Shown here: positions 24,377-32,965 of the stretch, piece by piece
How the letters are laid out: the number at the start of each line of letters is the position of its first letter
Numbering within the stretch: position 1 is the first letter of the stretch
NCBI RefSeq assembly: GCF_042752395.1
Contig: NZ_JBHYXZ010000007.1
Coordinates: 1 to 64,000, forward strand
Origin: Actinosynnema sp042752395
GTDB taxonomy: Bacteria; Actinomycetota; Actinomycetes; Mycobacteriales; Pseudonocardiaceae
DNA: 64,000 bases
Direction of reading: 5' to 3'
Position numbers and translations under genes: made by a program
Notes under the pieces: model-generated
The model's database searches: none
The model's input: the letters and a program-made list of their open reading frames with translations, nothing else
Told to the model about the DNA's origin: nothing

Positions 24377-27261
24377 CGGGTGTTCTCCTCGGGGGTGTTG
24401 ATGTCGTGCGTGGAACCGAGCAGGAGCACGGACGGCACCTGGTCGGGGAAACCGAGGCGGAGCAGGCCGTAGCCGATGCCCGAGAGCCCCGTGAGCAGAC
24501 CGGCCGACGGCACGCCGTCGGGCGTGCCGCAGCGCGCCCCGTACTGCTCCAGCGCGCCGAGGACGAGCCCGGCCCGCCGGGTCTGCGCGGCCGCGGCCAG
24601 ACCGTGCCCGCGTTCCGCGAGGACGGTCAGCGCCTCGACCACGCCCAGCTCGCCGTGGCACAGGCTCAGGTCTCGCAACGGTTCGTGCACCGCCAGGGCG
24701 TTCAGGCACCGGTCGAGGTGCAGGGTGTGCGCGTCGACCGGCAGGCCGGGGTGCGCGCAGTGCGCGAGCACCGCGCCCGACAGCCCGGAGCACCAGCTGT
24801 GGTCGGCTTCGGTCACGTCGAGCAGCCGCTGCCGCAGCCCGTGGTCGGACCGCAGGTTCGCGCGGCCGACCACACCGTAGCGGTCGTCGCCGACGGCGCG
24901 CGCGTAGCGCAGCAACGCCCAGCCGACGCCCGCCCGGCCGCGGGCGAAGCCGTCGCCGCCCGCGCCCGCCGTGAGCAGCCGGTCGGCGTAGGCGCGGGCC
25001 AGCCGCCCCGCCGAGGCCAGACCGGTCTCCCGGCGCACCGCGAGCATCGCGGCCAGCCCGCCGGCGCAGCCCTCGACCACGTTCGCCGGGTCCTCGCCGA
25101 CCGCCTCCACCGCGGTCGCGACGTCCACCGCGGTGCGCAGCCAGCCCCGGATGTCGTCGTCGTCCAGCAGGTTCGCCAGCCGCGCCAACGCGTAGCAGAC
25201 ACCGCCGAGGCCGTGGAACGCGCCGCTGCCCACGGCCGCCGCCAGCTCGGTGTCCTCGGCGAACGCGGCCAGCAGGTCCGGGATCGGCGCGAGCGCGTCG
25301 CGCGCGTACTCGGTGTACCGGGCGGCGCCGGTGAGCCGGCCGAGCTGCGCCAGGAACAACGCGACGCCGGTGTAGCCGTTGGACAGGCCCGCGCCCATCG
25401 CGGACACCGCCCAGTGCCGGTCGTCCACCAGCTCCAGGCCGACCCAGTTGACCCGGCCGGCGGCGGTCGCGGCGTGCGCGAGCACCTCGTCGGCCACCCC
25501 GCACGCGGCCACCAGGAGCCGTTGCGGGTCGGGGACGCACGCCTCGACCGGCGCGGCCACCCCGGGACCGGTGCGGTGGTCCACGGGCCTGGGCCGGGTG
25601 GCCAGCCCGGCGCTGATCAGCCACTGCTGGTCGTGCCGGTCCACCTCGTCCAGCGCGGCGATCTTGGCCGTGACCGCGTCCAGCGCGGACGCCGGCAGCA
25701 GGTCGGGCAGGCGCTGCCCGGTCGAGGTCCACACGTCGCGGCTGCCCGGCCGGGTGGTGAACATCGGCACGTCGCCCGCCCACAGGTCGCGCATCTCGTG
25801 CGGCACCAGGGCGCGCAGCACCTCGTCGCCCTCGGCGTCGTCCCACAGCACGTCGAGGACGTCCTGGCGGGCCGCCGCGCCGCCGAGCGCGTCGGGGTGC
25901 GTCGACTCGTCCAGCGCCGTCGCGTAGAGCTGGGTCATCCGCGGCACGAACCGCACCGGCAGGTCGGCGAACGCGGCGAGCAGCCCGTCCGGGCCGAGCA
26001 GGTCGGCGCGGTGGTCGTACAGCGCGTCGTAGCCCAGCCGGAACCCGGCCAGCAGCGCGCCCCGGTAGTCGGCGGGCTCGGCCTCGCGGCCGTCCACCAC
26101 GGGCCGGTTGTGGGCCGGCGGCAGCGGGGCGGGCCTGCGCACCAGCCGCATCCGGTCGGTGCCGGGGTGCAGCCAGGCCACGCCGTCGGCCGGGAGCCGG
26201 TCGCCGTGGTCGCCGCCCAGGCCGCCGACGTCCAACGCGCCGTGCTCGCCCAGCAGCACGCGCGGCAGCACGGCGGTGCGGTGCACGGACCGGGCCAGCG
26301 CCCGGACCGCGGGGTCCGCCGGCAGCCCGACCGTCGGGTGGAACAGCGTCTCCACGTCCACCAGCACCGGCTGATCACCCGCCGCGACCAGGTTCTCGTA
26401 GTGCATGTCGGTGCCGTCCACCGCGTACAGCAGCGCGAGCAGCGCGCCGAGCCGCTGGTAGAACCGGCCGACCTCGGTCACGTCGGCGCACGGGCGGTGC
26501 GCCACGAACTCCAGCCACCCGTACCCGGGCCGGCCGAGCACGCGCGGCAACCGCAGGTCCAGGCGCGTGTGCCCGTCGAACCAGGCCAGGAGGTCCGCGA
26601 ACGCCCCGTGCAGCGCCACGGGCCGCGGCTTGTAGACCACCTTGCGGCCGTCGGCGAAGGTCAGCACGGCGACCGAGCGCCCGCGGGCGTGCGGGTCGCC
26701 GCGACCGGTCTCGACGCGGGCGACCGGGCCGGGGTCGCGGCCGTCCAGCAGCGCCCGCACGATCTCCGGCCGGTCGTCGGCGAACCGGTCCAGCAGCTCC
26801 CGGTGCGCCTCGGCGGCGTGCAGGCAGGTCTGGCCGAGCAGCCGGGCCAGCACCGGGTACCGGGCGAACAGCGCGGGCAGGTCGACGTGCCGGATGAAGT
26901 CGGCGAACCGCTCCTGGGGCGTGTCGCCCGCCAGCCGCCCGCCGACCCGCTGGAGGTTCAGCTCCAGCACGAGGGTGCGGGCCGCGATGCGGGCCAGCCG
27001 CCGGCCGAGGGCGCGGGTGAAGTCCGCGTCCAGGCGGGGGTCGAGCGCCGCGGTCGCGCGCACCAGGGGTCTCAGGGCGCAGGCGAACGCCTCGTCCCAG
27101 CTGCCGCCGGTGAAGTCTGCACGGGCCGCGGTCGTGGTGGCGCGTTCCACGAACGCGGCCCATGAGGGCCGTCCACGGGGGACGACCAGTTCCTGGGGGT
27201 TCCCGCGCACGCCGCTGACCCACCAGGCTGCTGGCGGCCGTTCCACGGCGGAGGGAAACAT
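24373..27261 (-). CDS. class II lanthipeptide synthetase LanM
   Basis: 962 residues. The N-terminal kinase-like dehydratase domain carries KVVYKPR (207-213), TDMHYEN (284-290) and VDVETLF (301-307), which activate and eliminate Ser/Thr side chains. The C-terminal LanC-like domain keeps the zinc ligands Cys824 (WCSG) and Cys868-His869 (LCHG), so the cyclase site looks intact. No LanT transporter/protease, LanFEG or tailoring enzyme is next to it. ATG 27261 is favoured because the frame upstream is cysteine-containing noise; a start at GTG/ATG further up cannot be excluded. The stop overlaps the Cys-free precursor gene by 4 nt. Confidence 0.93.
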   Translation of the reverse strand: MFPSAVERPPAAWWVSGVRGNPQELVVPRGRPSWAAFVERATTTAARADFTGGSWDEAFACALRPLVRATAALDPRLDADFTRALGRRLARIAARTLVLELNLQRVGGRLAGDTPQERFADFIRHVDLPALFARYPVLARLLGQTCLHAAEAHRELLDRFADDRPEIVRALLDGRDPGPVARVETGRGDPHARGRSVAVLTFADGRKVVYKPRPVALHGAFADLLAWFDGHTRLDLRLPRVLGRPGYGWLEFVAHRPCADVTEVGRFYQRLGALLALLYAVDGTDMHYENLVAAGDQPVLVDVETLFHPTVGLPADPAVRALARSVHRTAVLPRVLLGEHGALDVGGLGGDHGDRLPADGVAWLHPGTDRMRLVRRPAPLPPAHNRPVVDGREAEPADYRGALLAGFRLGYDALYDHRADLLGPDGLLAAFADLPVRFVPRMTQLYATALDESTHPDALGGAAARQDVLDVLWDDAEGDEVLRALVPHEMRDLWAGDVPMFTTRPGSRDVWTSTGQRLPDLLPASALDAVTAKIAALDEVDRHDQQWLISAGLATRPRPVDHRTGPGVAAPVEACVPDPQRLLVAACGVADEVLAHAATAAGRVNWVGLELVDDRHWAVSAMGAGLSNGYTGVALFLAQLGRLTGAARYTEYARDALAPIPDLLAAFAEDTELAAAVGSGAFHGLGGVCYALARLANLLDDDDIRGWLRTAVDVATAVEAVGEDPANVVEGCAGGLAAMLAVRRETGLASAGRLARAYADRLLTAGAGGDGFARGRAGVGWALLRYARAVGDDRYGVVGRANLRSDHGLRQRLLDVTEADHSWCSGLSGAVLAHCAHPGLPVDAHTLHLDRCLNALAVHEPLRDLSLCHGELGVVEALTVLAERGHGLAAAAQTRRAGLVLGALEQYGARCGTPDGVPSAGLLTGLSGIGYGLLRLGFPDQVPSVLLLGSTHDINTPEENTR

Positions 27262-27508
27262 GCCGCACAACGTGTCATGGGGGCGCGTGGCGCACATGGG
27301 GGTCGTGCCCCCAGATTTGCGGTCGGCGGGGTACGGGGCCGCACATGTGCGGAGACGGCTCCGCCGCAGGTCACCAGCACACTTCCGGCCGGTTAACGGA
27401 CCGCTGCGCCGGGCTGTTGCGCCCGGTCGCGGGCGACGGGACCGCCTCACGCCGACCGGGTGCGGCGGGACGCGACGGGGTCGGGGTGGCGCGGTGCGCG
27501 CCGGGTCG
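27262..27508. other. 247-bp region upstream of lanM
   Basis: No gene is supported. On the minus strand CACGTT lies 7 nt before ATG 27261 and may be a weak -10 box. A 14-bp palindrome is at 27339-27352. I looked for a short cysteine-containing peptide gene on both strands and saw none with a ribosome site. Confidence 0.55.
27339..27352. promoter_or_regulatory. palindrome CCGCACATGTGCGG upstream of lanM
   Basis: A perfect 14-bp palindrome 78-91 nt before the LanM start. Its symmetry suits a dimeric regulator. No factor can be named; the LAL protein nearby is one possibility. Confidence 0.4.
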
Positions 27509-28060
27509 TCAGACGTCGCAGTTCTCGGCCTGGCCGGCGGCGGCGCGGAACTCGTCCGGCAGCGAGATCACGGACATCTTCTCCACCGCCTCGTTCATCA
27601 CCGTGACGGCCTCCGTCATGTCCTGCATCACGGCGGAGAAGACGTCGGTGGTCAGCTCCGGCGCGGCGTCCACCGTCGACCTGGCCGAGACGAACTTGTC
27701 CCTGGCCCTGGTCAGCGGCTCGCTGATGACCTCGACGGCGGTGTCGGCGGCGGGGCTCGGGGCGGGGGTCAGGCCGTCCAGGTCGTGCAGCACGACGTTC
27801 AGCACGTCGACCACCCGGCCGAGCGAGTCGCTGACCGACTTCTTCGCCGCGGCCGGGTCGGTCTGGGTCTCGTCGAGCTTCACCCCGCCCGAGGCGACCA
27901 TGTAGTTGGCCACCCCGCAGAAGTTGTCCATCCAGCGCACGACCTCGGGCTTCGCCGCCGCGACCGCCGACGTCGGGCCCGGCGTCGGCTCGCCCGCCAC
28001 GGGCACCGCGCACCCGGTCAGGCCCGCCAACGCCACCGCAGCCACCCACCACCGCTTCAC
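27509..28060 (-). CDS. small lipoprotein, helical
   Basis: 183 residues. The signal is WWVAAVALAGLTGC with lipobox LTGC. The mature part is largely alpha-helical, with two cysteines (FCGVAN and AENCDV at the end) that may form a disulfide. GTG 28060 (VKRWW) is preferred because the signal peptide begins there and TACAAA lies 6 nt upstream on the minus strand (28067-28072), a near-consensus leaderless -10 box. I do not recognise the function; similar small lipoproteins are common in Pseudonocardiales. Divergent from the crotonase-like gene. Confidence 0.72.
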   Translation of the reverse strand: MKRWWVAAVALAGLTGCAVPVAGEPTPGPTSAVAAAKPEVVRWMDNFCGVANYMVASGGVKLDETQTDPAAAKKSVSDSLGRVVDVLNVVLHDLDGLTPAPSPAADTAVEVISEPLTRARDKFVSARSTVDAAPELTTDVFSAVMQDMTEAVTVMNEAVEKMSVISLPDEFRAAAGQAENCDV

Positions 28061-28102
28061 AGGGGATTTGTACCCTGCCGTCACTCGATGGAGGGGCGGA
28101 AC

Positions 28103-28684
28103 ATGACAACCGGGGGAATCCTCGGCCACGATGTTGCTCTCATGACCGTCTCACTCGAGGTGTCCGGCGGGATCGCGGTCATCCGGATCGACGGGCCGAC
28201 GGACACCGTGCTCGCCGACGTGCGGGCCGTGCTGCCCTCGGTGGTCGACGCACGCGCCGTCGTGCTCCTGGTCGAGCCCGGACTCGGCGCCGTCGACATC
28301 AAACGGCTGGTCCGGACGTCGGCGGCCCGGCGCGGAGCCCCCGCCGCCCCGCTGCGCGGCGTGCGGGACGAGGTCGCCAACCTGCCCGTGCCGGTGGTCG
28401 CGGCGATCGGCGGCTGCGCGTCCGGCGAGGTCGTGGAACTCGCGATGGCGTGCGACCGGCGGGTGCTGGCCTCCGACGGCGCCCTCGGCCGGGTGACAGG
28501 CTCCCGGGTGATCGGCGGTCACGTGCTGATGGCGCGCCGGGTCACCGCCGACGAGGCGCTGCGCACCGGGCTGGTGGACCGGGTGGTGCCGCCGTCGTCG
28601 GTGCTGCCGGCCGCCGTCGAACTCGCAAACGAATGCAAATCCACGCAAGCCGAGCGTAAATCCTGCCGTATAGTTGCTCCATGA
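28103..28684 (+). CDS. short crotonase-fold (enoyl-CoA hydratase-like) protein
   Basis: 193 residues, shorter than the usual 250-270. The crotonase core is visible in VVAAIGGCASGEVVELAMACDRRVLASDGALGRVTGSRVIGGHVLMAR, with the oxyanion-hole region in AIGGCASGE. The N-terminal part is abbreviated, and the residues for hydratase catalysis (Glu pair) are not evident, so it may not be an active hydratase. GGAGGGG (28090-28096) precedes ATG 28103. The last bases overlap the LacI start (ATGA), so both are probably co-translated. Confidence 0.65.
   Translation: MTTGGILGHDVALMTVSLEVSGGIAVIRIDGPTDTVLADVRAVLPSVVDARAVVLLVEPGLGAVDIKRLVRTSAARRGAPAAPLRGVRDEVANLPVPVVAAIGGCASGEVVELAMACDRRVLASDGALGRVTGSRVIGGHVLMARRVTADEALRTGLVDRVVPPSSVLPAAVELANECKSTQAERKSCRIVAP
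28669..28674 (+). promoter_or_regulatory. -10 box TATAGT, leaderless start for LacI regulator
   Basis: TATAGT, 6 nt, then ATG 28681. The box lies inside the 3' end of the crotonase-like gene, so lacI can be transcribed on its own as well as by read-through. Confidence 0.6.
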
Positions 28685-29682
28685 CGCAACGGCGGTTGGC
28701 GGAAGTGGCCGCGAAGGTCGGCGTGAGCGAGGCGACGGTCAGCCGGGTGCTGAACGGCAAGCCCGGCGTGTCCGAGGCGACGCGGTCGGCCGTCCTCACG
28801 GCCCTGGACGTGCTCGGGTACGAACGGCCGACCCAGCTGCGCGGCGAACGCGCCCGGCTGGTCGGTCTGGTGCTGCCGGAGCTGCAGAACCCGATCTTCC
28901 CGGCGTTCGCCGACGTGGTCGGCAACGCCCTCGCGCAACGCGGTTTCACCCCGGTGCTGTGCACCCGCACGGCCGGCGGCGTGACCGAGGCCGACTACCT
29001 GGAGCTGCTGTTCGAGCAGCACGTCTCCGGCGTGGTGTTCGCCGGCGGGCAGTACGCCCAGGCGGACGCCTCGCACGAGCACTACCGCCAGATGACCCGG
29101 CGCAAGCTGCCCGCCGTGCTGGTCAACGCCGCCATCGAGGACCTCGGCTTCCCGCGGGTGTCGTGCGACGACGCGGTGGCGGTGGAGCAGGCGTTCGGGC
29201 ACCTGGTGGCGCTGGGCCACGTGCGGATCGGCGCGGTGCTCGGCCCGTCGGACCACGTGCCGTCGCGGCGCAAGCTCACCGCGCTCACGTCGTGCGCGGC
29301 GGCCGCCGGGGTGGAGTTGTTCGAGGAGCACGCCATGTTCTCCCTGGAGGGCGGGCAGGCCGCGGCGACCCGCCTGCTGCACCGCGGCGTGACCGCGATC
29401 GTGTGCGCGTCGGACCCGTTGGCGCTGGGCGCGGTGCGCGCCGTGCGGCGGCACGGGCTCAAGGTGCCGCACGACGTCTCCGTGGTCGGTTACGACGACT
29501 CGCCCCTCATGACCTGCACCGAACCTCCGCTGACCACGGTCCGCCAGCCGATCGAGGCGATGGGCCGCGCGGCCGTCGAACTCCTGGCGAACCAGATCTC
29601 CGGCACCCCCGTCCCCGACGAGGAGCTGCTCTTCGAGCCGGAGCTGGTGGTCCGCTCGTCCACCGCGCCCGCCCCGCGCTGA
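28681..29682 (+). CDS. LacI family transcriptional regulator
   Basis: 333 residues. The N-terminal HTH plus hinge helix is RRLAEVAAKVGVSEATVSRVLNGKPGVSEATR. A periplasmic-binding-protein-like effector domain follows, with VVGYDDSPLMTCTEPPLTTV near the C-terminus. It sits directly upstream of a sugar ABC importer and an alpha-glucosidase, so it most likely represses that operon until a maltose- or oligosaccharide-type inducer binds. A candidate operator is at 29773-29787. Confidence 0.93.
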   Translation: MTQRRLAEVAAKVGVSEATVSRVLNGKPGVSEATRSAVLTALDVLGYERPTQLRGERARLVGLVLPELQNPIFPAFADVVGNALAQRGFTPVLCTRTAGGVTEADYLELLFEQHVSGVVFAGGQYAQADASHEHYRQMTRRKLPAVLVNAAIEDLGFPRVSCDDAVAVEQAFGHLVALGHVRIGAVLGPSDHVPSRRKLTALTSCAAAAGVELFEEHAMFSLEGGQAAATRLLHRGVTAIVCASDPLALGAVRAVRRHGLKVPHDVSVVGYDDSPLMTCTEPPLTTVRQPIEAMGRAAVELLANQISGTPVPDEELLFEPELVVRSSTAPAPR

Positions 29683-29701
29683 CCGTCCGCCACCCCTTCC
29701 G

Positions 29702-29734
29702 CTGCCGTCCACCCGCCGGGTGGGCGGCAGTTTT
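29702..29734 (+). terminator. intrinsic terminator of lacI
   Basis: Arms CTGCCGTCCACCC (29702-29714) and GGGTGGGCGGCAG (29718-29730), with one G-T pair and a 3-nt loop, are followed by TTTT (29731-29734). This is one of the few clear U-tract terminators in the window. Confidence 0.75.
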
Positions 29735-29772
29735 CGCCTGCCCGTCTTCGAACGACCTCCTCGGCCCAGCTT

Positions 29773-29787
29773 ACGACTTGATGTCGT
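29773..29787. promoter_or_regulatory. putative LacI operator/promoter region
   Basis: ACGAC-N5-GTCGT inverted repeat, with TTGATG inside it as a possible -35 and TAGTAG (29802-29807) as a weak -10. It lies 90-105 nt before the binding-protein gene, where a LacI operator would be expected. Confidence 0.4.
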
Positions 29788-29877
29788 GAAGTTGCGAGGT
29801 TTAGTAGACATCTTGCGCATCGGTGGTGGGGCGACTTACCGTGTGCGCCACACCACAGCCGAGAAGGGTCCGGTCCC

Positions 29878-31236
29878 ATGAACTCATCCAGCCTCCGCAG
29901 AGCGGCGGGGTTGCTGCTGGCAGGCAGCCTGAGCCTGACCGCCGTCGCGTGCTCGCAAGCCGACGACAACGCCGCCGCCGGTGGCGGCAAGGTCACGCTG
30001 TCGGTCAACGGGCAGCCGCCGCAGACGCAGGCGTTCGAGCGCAAGATCTTCGACGAGGACGTGGCCGAGTTCGAGGCCGCCAACCCCGACATCGACATCG
30101 AGCCGCACGAGGGGTTCATGGACCCCAAGACGTTCTCCGCCAAGCTCGCCGGCGGCCAGCTCGAGGACGTCTTCTACGCGTACTTCACCGACCCGGCGAA
30201 CCTCATCGCCCGCAGGCAGGCCGCGGACATCACCGAGTACGTCAAGGACCTGCCGAACTACGACGCCATCCGGCCCGAGCTGCGCGACGTCTTCGCCAAG
30301 GACGGCAAGGTCTACGGCGTCCCCACGGCCAACTACTCGATGGGCCTGATCTACAACCGCGCGCTGTTCACCGAGGCCGGCCTGAACCCCGACCAACCGC
30401 CGAAGACCTGGGACGAGGTCCGCGAGGCCGCCAAGAAGATCACCGCGCTGGGGAACGGCAAGGTCGGCTTCGCCGAGTACAGCAAGAACAACCAGGGAGG
30501 CTGGCACTTCACCGCGTGGATGTACTCCGTCGGCGGGCGGATCGCGCGCCAGGAGGGCGACAAGTGGGTCGCCGACTTCAACAACGACAAGGGCCGTGAA
30601 GTCCTCCGGCGCCTCAAGGACATGCGCTGGACGGACAACACCATGGGCGAGAAGCAGTTGCTCGTCATCGAGGACGTCCAGCAGATGATGGGCGCGGGCC
30701 AGCTCGGCATGTACCTGGCCGCCCCGGACAACGTGCCGACCCTGGTCAACCAGTTCAAGGGCGACTACGCGAACTACGGCCTGACCGGCATCCCGGACGG
30801 CGAGGGGACGCTCATCGGCGGCGAGGGCTACATGATCAACCCGAAGGCGTCGCCGGAGAAGATCAAGGCCGGGCTGAAGTGGATCGGGTGGAAGTACCTC
30901 AACCCGGACCGGTTCGAGAAGAACCTCCAGCGGTACAAGGACCAGGGCCAGCCGATCGGCCTGCCCGTGCCGCCCGTCGCGGACATCTGGACCGGTGACA
31001 TCGCGGCCAGGCAGACGCAGCTCAAGGAGAGCCTGGCCACGGTGCCGGTGGCGAACTTCCGGTCCTACGTGGACGCCAGGCCCAAGGGCCTGATCGAGCC
31101 GCCCAACGCGCAGCAGGTCTACGCGATCCTCGACAACGTGATGCAGGCCGTGCTCACCAACCGCGACGCGGACCCCGATCAGCTGCTGGCCGACGCGGAA
31201 GCCAAGGTGAACCCCGTCCTGGCCCAGGTCAAGTGA
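29878..31236 (+). CDS. sugar ABC transporter, substrate-binding lipoprotein
   Basis: 452 residues. The lipoprotein signal LLLAGSLSLTAVAC has lipobox AVAC. The fold is cluster-B sugar-binding, with VYGVPTANYSMGLIYNRALFTEAGLNPD and WKYLNPDRFEKN. It captures a saccharide and delivers it to the two permeases that follow. With the downstream GH13 enzyme, maltose, maltodextrin or a related alpha-glucoside is plausible. GAGAAGGG precedes ATG 29878. The stop shares a base with the next start (TGATG). Confidence 0.9.
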   Translation: MNSSSLRRAAGLLLAGSLSLTAVACSQADDNAAAGGGKVTLSVNGQPPQTQAFERKIFDEDVAEFEAANPDIDIEPHEGFMDPKTFSAKLAGGQLEDVFYAYFTDPANLIARRQAADITEYVKDLPNYDAIRPELRDVFAKDGKVYGVPTANYSMGLIYNRALFTEAGLNPDQPPKTWDEVREAAKKITALGNGKVGFAEYSKNNQGGWHFTAWMYSVGGRIARQEGDKWVADFNNDKGREVLRRLKDMRWTDNTMGEKQLLVIEDVQQMMGAGQLGMYLAAPDNVPTLVNQFKGDYANYGLTGIPDGEGTLIGGEGYMINPKASPEKIKAGLKWIGWKYLNPDRFEKNLQRYKDQGQPIGLPVPPVADIWTGDIAARQTQLKESLATVPVANFRSYVDARPKGLIEPPNAQQVYAILDNVMQAVLTNRDADPDQLLADAEAKVNPVLAQVK

Positions 31237-32105
31237 TGCGCCGCCGCGTCGCGGAGAACCTGGCCGCGTACGGGTTCCTGTCCGCCGCGCTGGTCTGCTT
31301 CGCGGTGTTCTCCTGGTACCCCATCGCGCGCGGGGCCGTGCTGGGCTTCCAGCAGGTCGACTTCGTCACCGACCCCGCGTGGGTCGGCTGGGAGAACTTC
31401 GAACGCCTCTTCGCCGACCCCCTGTTCGCCACGGCGTGGCGCAACACCCTGCTGTTCACCGCGCTGGCCCTGGTGTTCGGCTTCGTGGTGCCGTTCGTGC
31501 TCGCGGTCGTGCTCAACGAGCTGCGCCACTTCAAGGCGTACTTCCGGCTCGTCGTGTACCTGCCCGTGATGCTGCCGCCGGTGGTGGCCGCGCTGATCTG
31601 GAAGTGGATGTACGACCCGGGGCCGGGCCTGCTCAACACCGCGTTGCGCGGGCTCGGGCTCCCGGGCGCGGCGTGGCTGGACAGCGCCGACACCTCGATG
31701 CTGTCGCTGGTGATCGTGTCGACGTGGGCCAACCTGGGCACCGCGACGCTGATCTACCTCGCCGCGTTGCAGGGCATCCCGGGCGACCTGTACGAGGCGG
31801 CCGAGCTGGACGGCGCGAACGTGCTGCGCAGGCTGTGGCACGTCACCGTCCCGCAGACCCGGTTCGTGCTGCTGGTGCTGCTGCTGTTGCAGGTCGTGGC
31901 GACCATGCAGGTGTTCACCGAGCCGTACGTGATGACCGGCGGCGGTCCGGAGGACTCCACCGTCACCGTGCTGCTCCTGCTGTACCGGTACGCCTTCTAC
32001 TACAACGACTTCGGCACCGCGAGTGCCCTGAGCCTGTTGCTGCTGCTGGTGCTCGGCGCGTTCAGCGCCCTGTACCTGCGGGTGACGCGGAAGGCGGACG
32101 CGTGA
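31236..32105 (+). CDS. sugar ABC transporter permease, MalF-like
   Basis: 289 residues with six membrane helices. The inner-membrane EAA motif is recognisable in YEAAELDGANVLRRLWHVTVPQ. It forms the channel with the next gene's product. ATG 31236 overlaps the binding-protein stop, and the stop overlaps the next GTG, so the three genes are translated as a unit. Confidence 0.92.
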   Translation: MRRRVAENLAAYGFLSAALVCFAVFSWYPIARGAVLGFQQVDFVTDPAWVGWENFERLFADPLFATAWRNTLLFTALALVFGFVVPFVLAVVLNELRHFKAYFRLVVYLPVMLPPVVAALIWKWMYDPGPGLLNTALRGLGLPGAAWLDSADTSMLSLVIVSTWANLGTATLIYLAALQGIPGDLYEAAELDGANVLRRLWHVTVPQTRFVLLVLLLLQVVATMQVFTEPYVMTGGGPEDSTVTVLLLLYRYAFYYNDFGTASALSLLLLLVLGAFSALYLRVTRKADA

Positions 32106-32941
32106 GGACGCTGATCGCGCCGGGGCGCTCGCGCGTCGGCTACACCATCGCGCTCGTGGTCACCACCGTCGTGCTCACCGCGGTCTTCGTCGTGCCGCTG
32201 GTGTGGGTGGTGGTCTCGGCCATGAAACCGGCCGCGGAGCTGGCCCGCGTGCCGCCGACGGTGCTGCCGGAGACGTGGACGCCCGGCACGTACGCCGAGG
32301 CGTGGGACCTGATGGACCTCGGCCGGTACTTCCTCAACACGATCGTCGTCGCGGTCGGCACGTGGGCGGTGCAGCTCGCCGTGGACGTGCCCGCGGCGTA
32401 CGCGCTGTCGCGGCTCAGGCCCGTGCTGGGCAAGGGGATCCTCGGCATGATGCTGGTGACCCTGATGATGCCCGCCGCGGTGCTGCTGGTGCCGACCTAC
32501 CTGACCATCTCCGACCTCGGGTTGCTCAACAACCCGGTGTCGCTGTGGCTGCTCGGCGCGGCGAACGCGTTCACCGTGTTCCTGCTCAAGCGGTTCTTCG
32601 ACCAGCTGCCGGTCGAGGTGCTGGAGGCGGCGCGGATCGACGGCGCCGGTCAGCTCACGATGCTGTGGCGGATCGTGCTGCCGCTGTCCCGGCCGATCCT
32701 CGCGGTCGTGTCCATCTTCGCGGTCGTGGCCGCCTGGAAGGACTTCATCTGGCCGCTGCTGGTGTTCTCCGACCCGGCGCGGCAGACGCTGAGCGTCGCG
32801 TTGCAGCGCTTCGCGCCCGACACACCGGTCAACCTGCTGCTGGCCGGCCTCGTGCTGTCCAGCGTGCCCGTGATCGGCCTGTTCCTGGTGTTCCAGCGGC
32901 ACGTCCTGGCGGGGCTCACCGCCGGCAGCGTGAAGGGCTGA
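32102..32941 (+). CDS. sugar ABC transporter permease, MalG-like
   Basis: 279 residues with six membrane helices and the EAA motif LEAARIDGAGQLTMLWRIVLP. GTG 32102 overlaps the MalF-like stop (GTGA). No ATPase gene follows, so a shared MsiK-type ATPase elsewhere must energise it. Confidence 0.92.
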   Translation: MRTLIAPGRSRVGYTIALVVTTVVLTAVFVVPLVWVVVSAMKPAAELARVPPTVLPETWTPGTYAEAWDLMDLGRYFLNTIVVAVGTWAVQLAVDVPAAYALSRLRPVLGKGILGMMLVTLMMPAAVLLVPTYLTISDLGLLNNPVSLWLLGAANAFTVFLLKRFFDQLPVEVLEAARIDGAGQLTMLWRIVLPLSRPILAVVSIFAVVAAWKDFIWPLLVFSDPARQTLSVALQRFAPDTPVNLLLAGLVLSSVPVIGLFLVFQRHVLAGLTAGSVKG

Positions 32942-32965
32942 CGCCATTACCGAGGGAGGATCCAC

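Noticed and set aside
19772..24472. A 1566-codon plus-strand frame
   Set aside because: It is antisense to MOSC, LAL and the precursor, rich in His/Arg/Gln/Pro, and has no domain.
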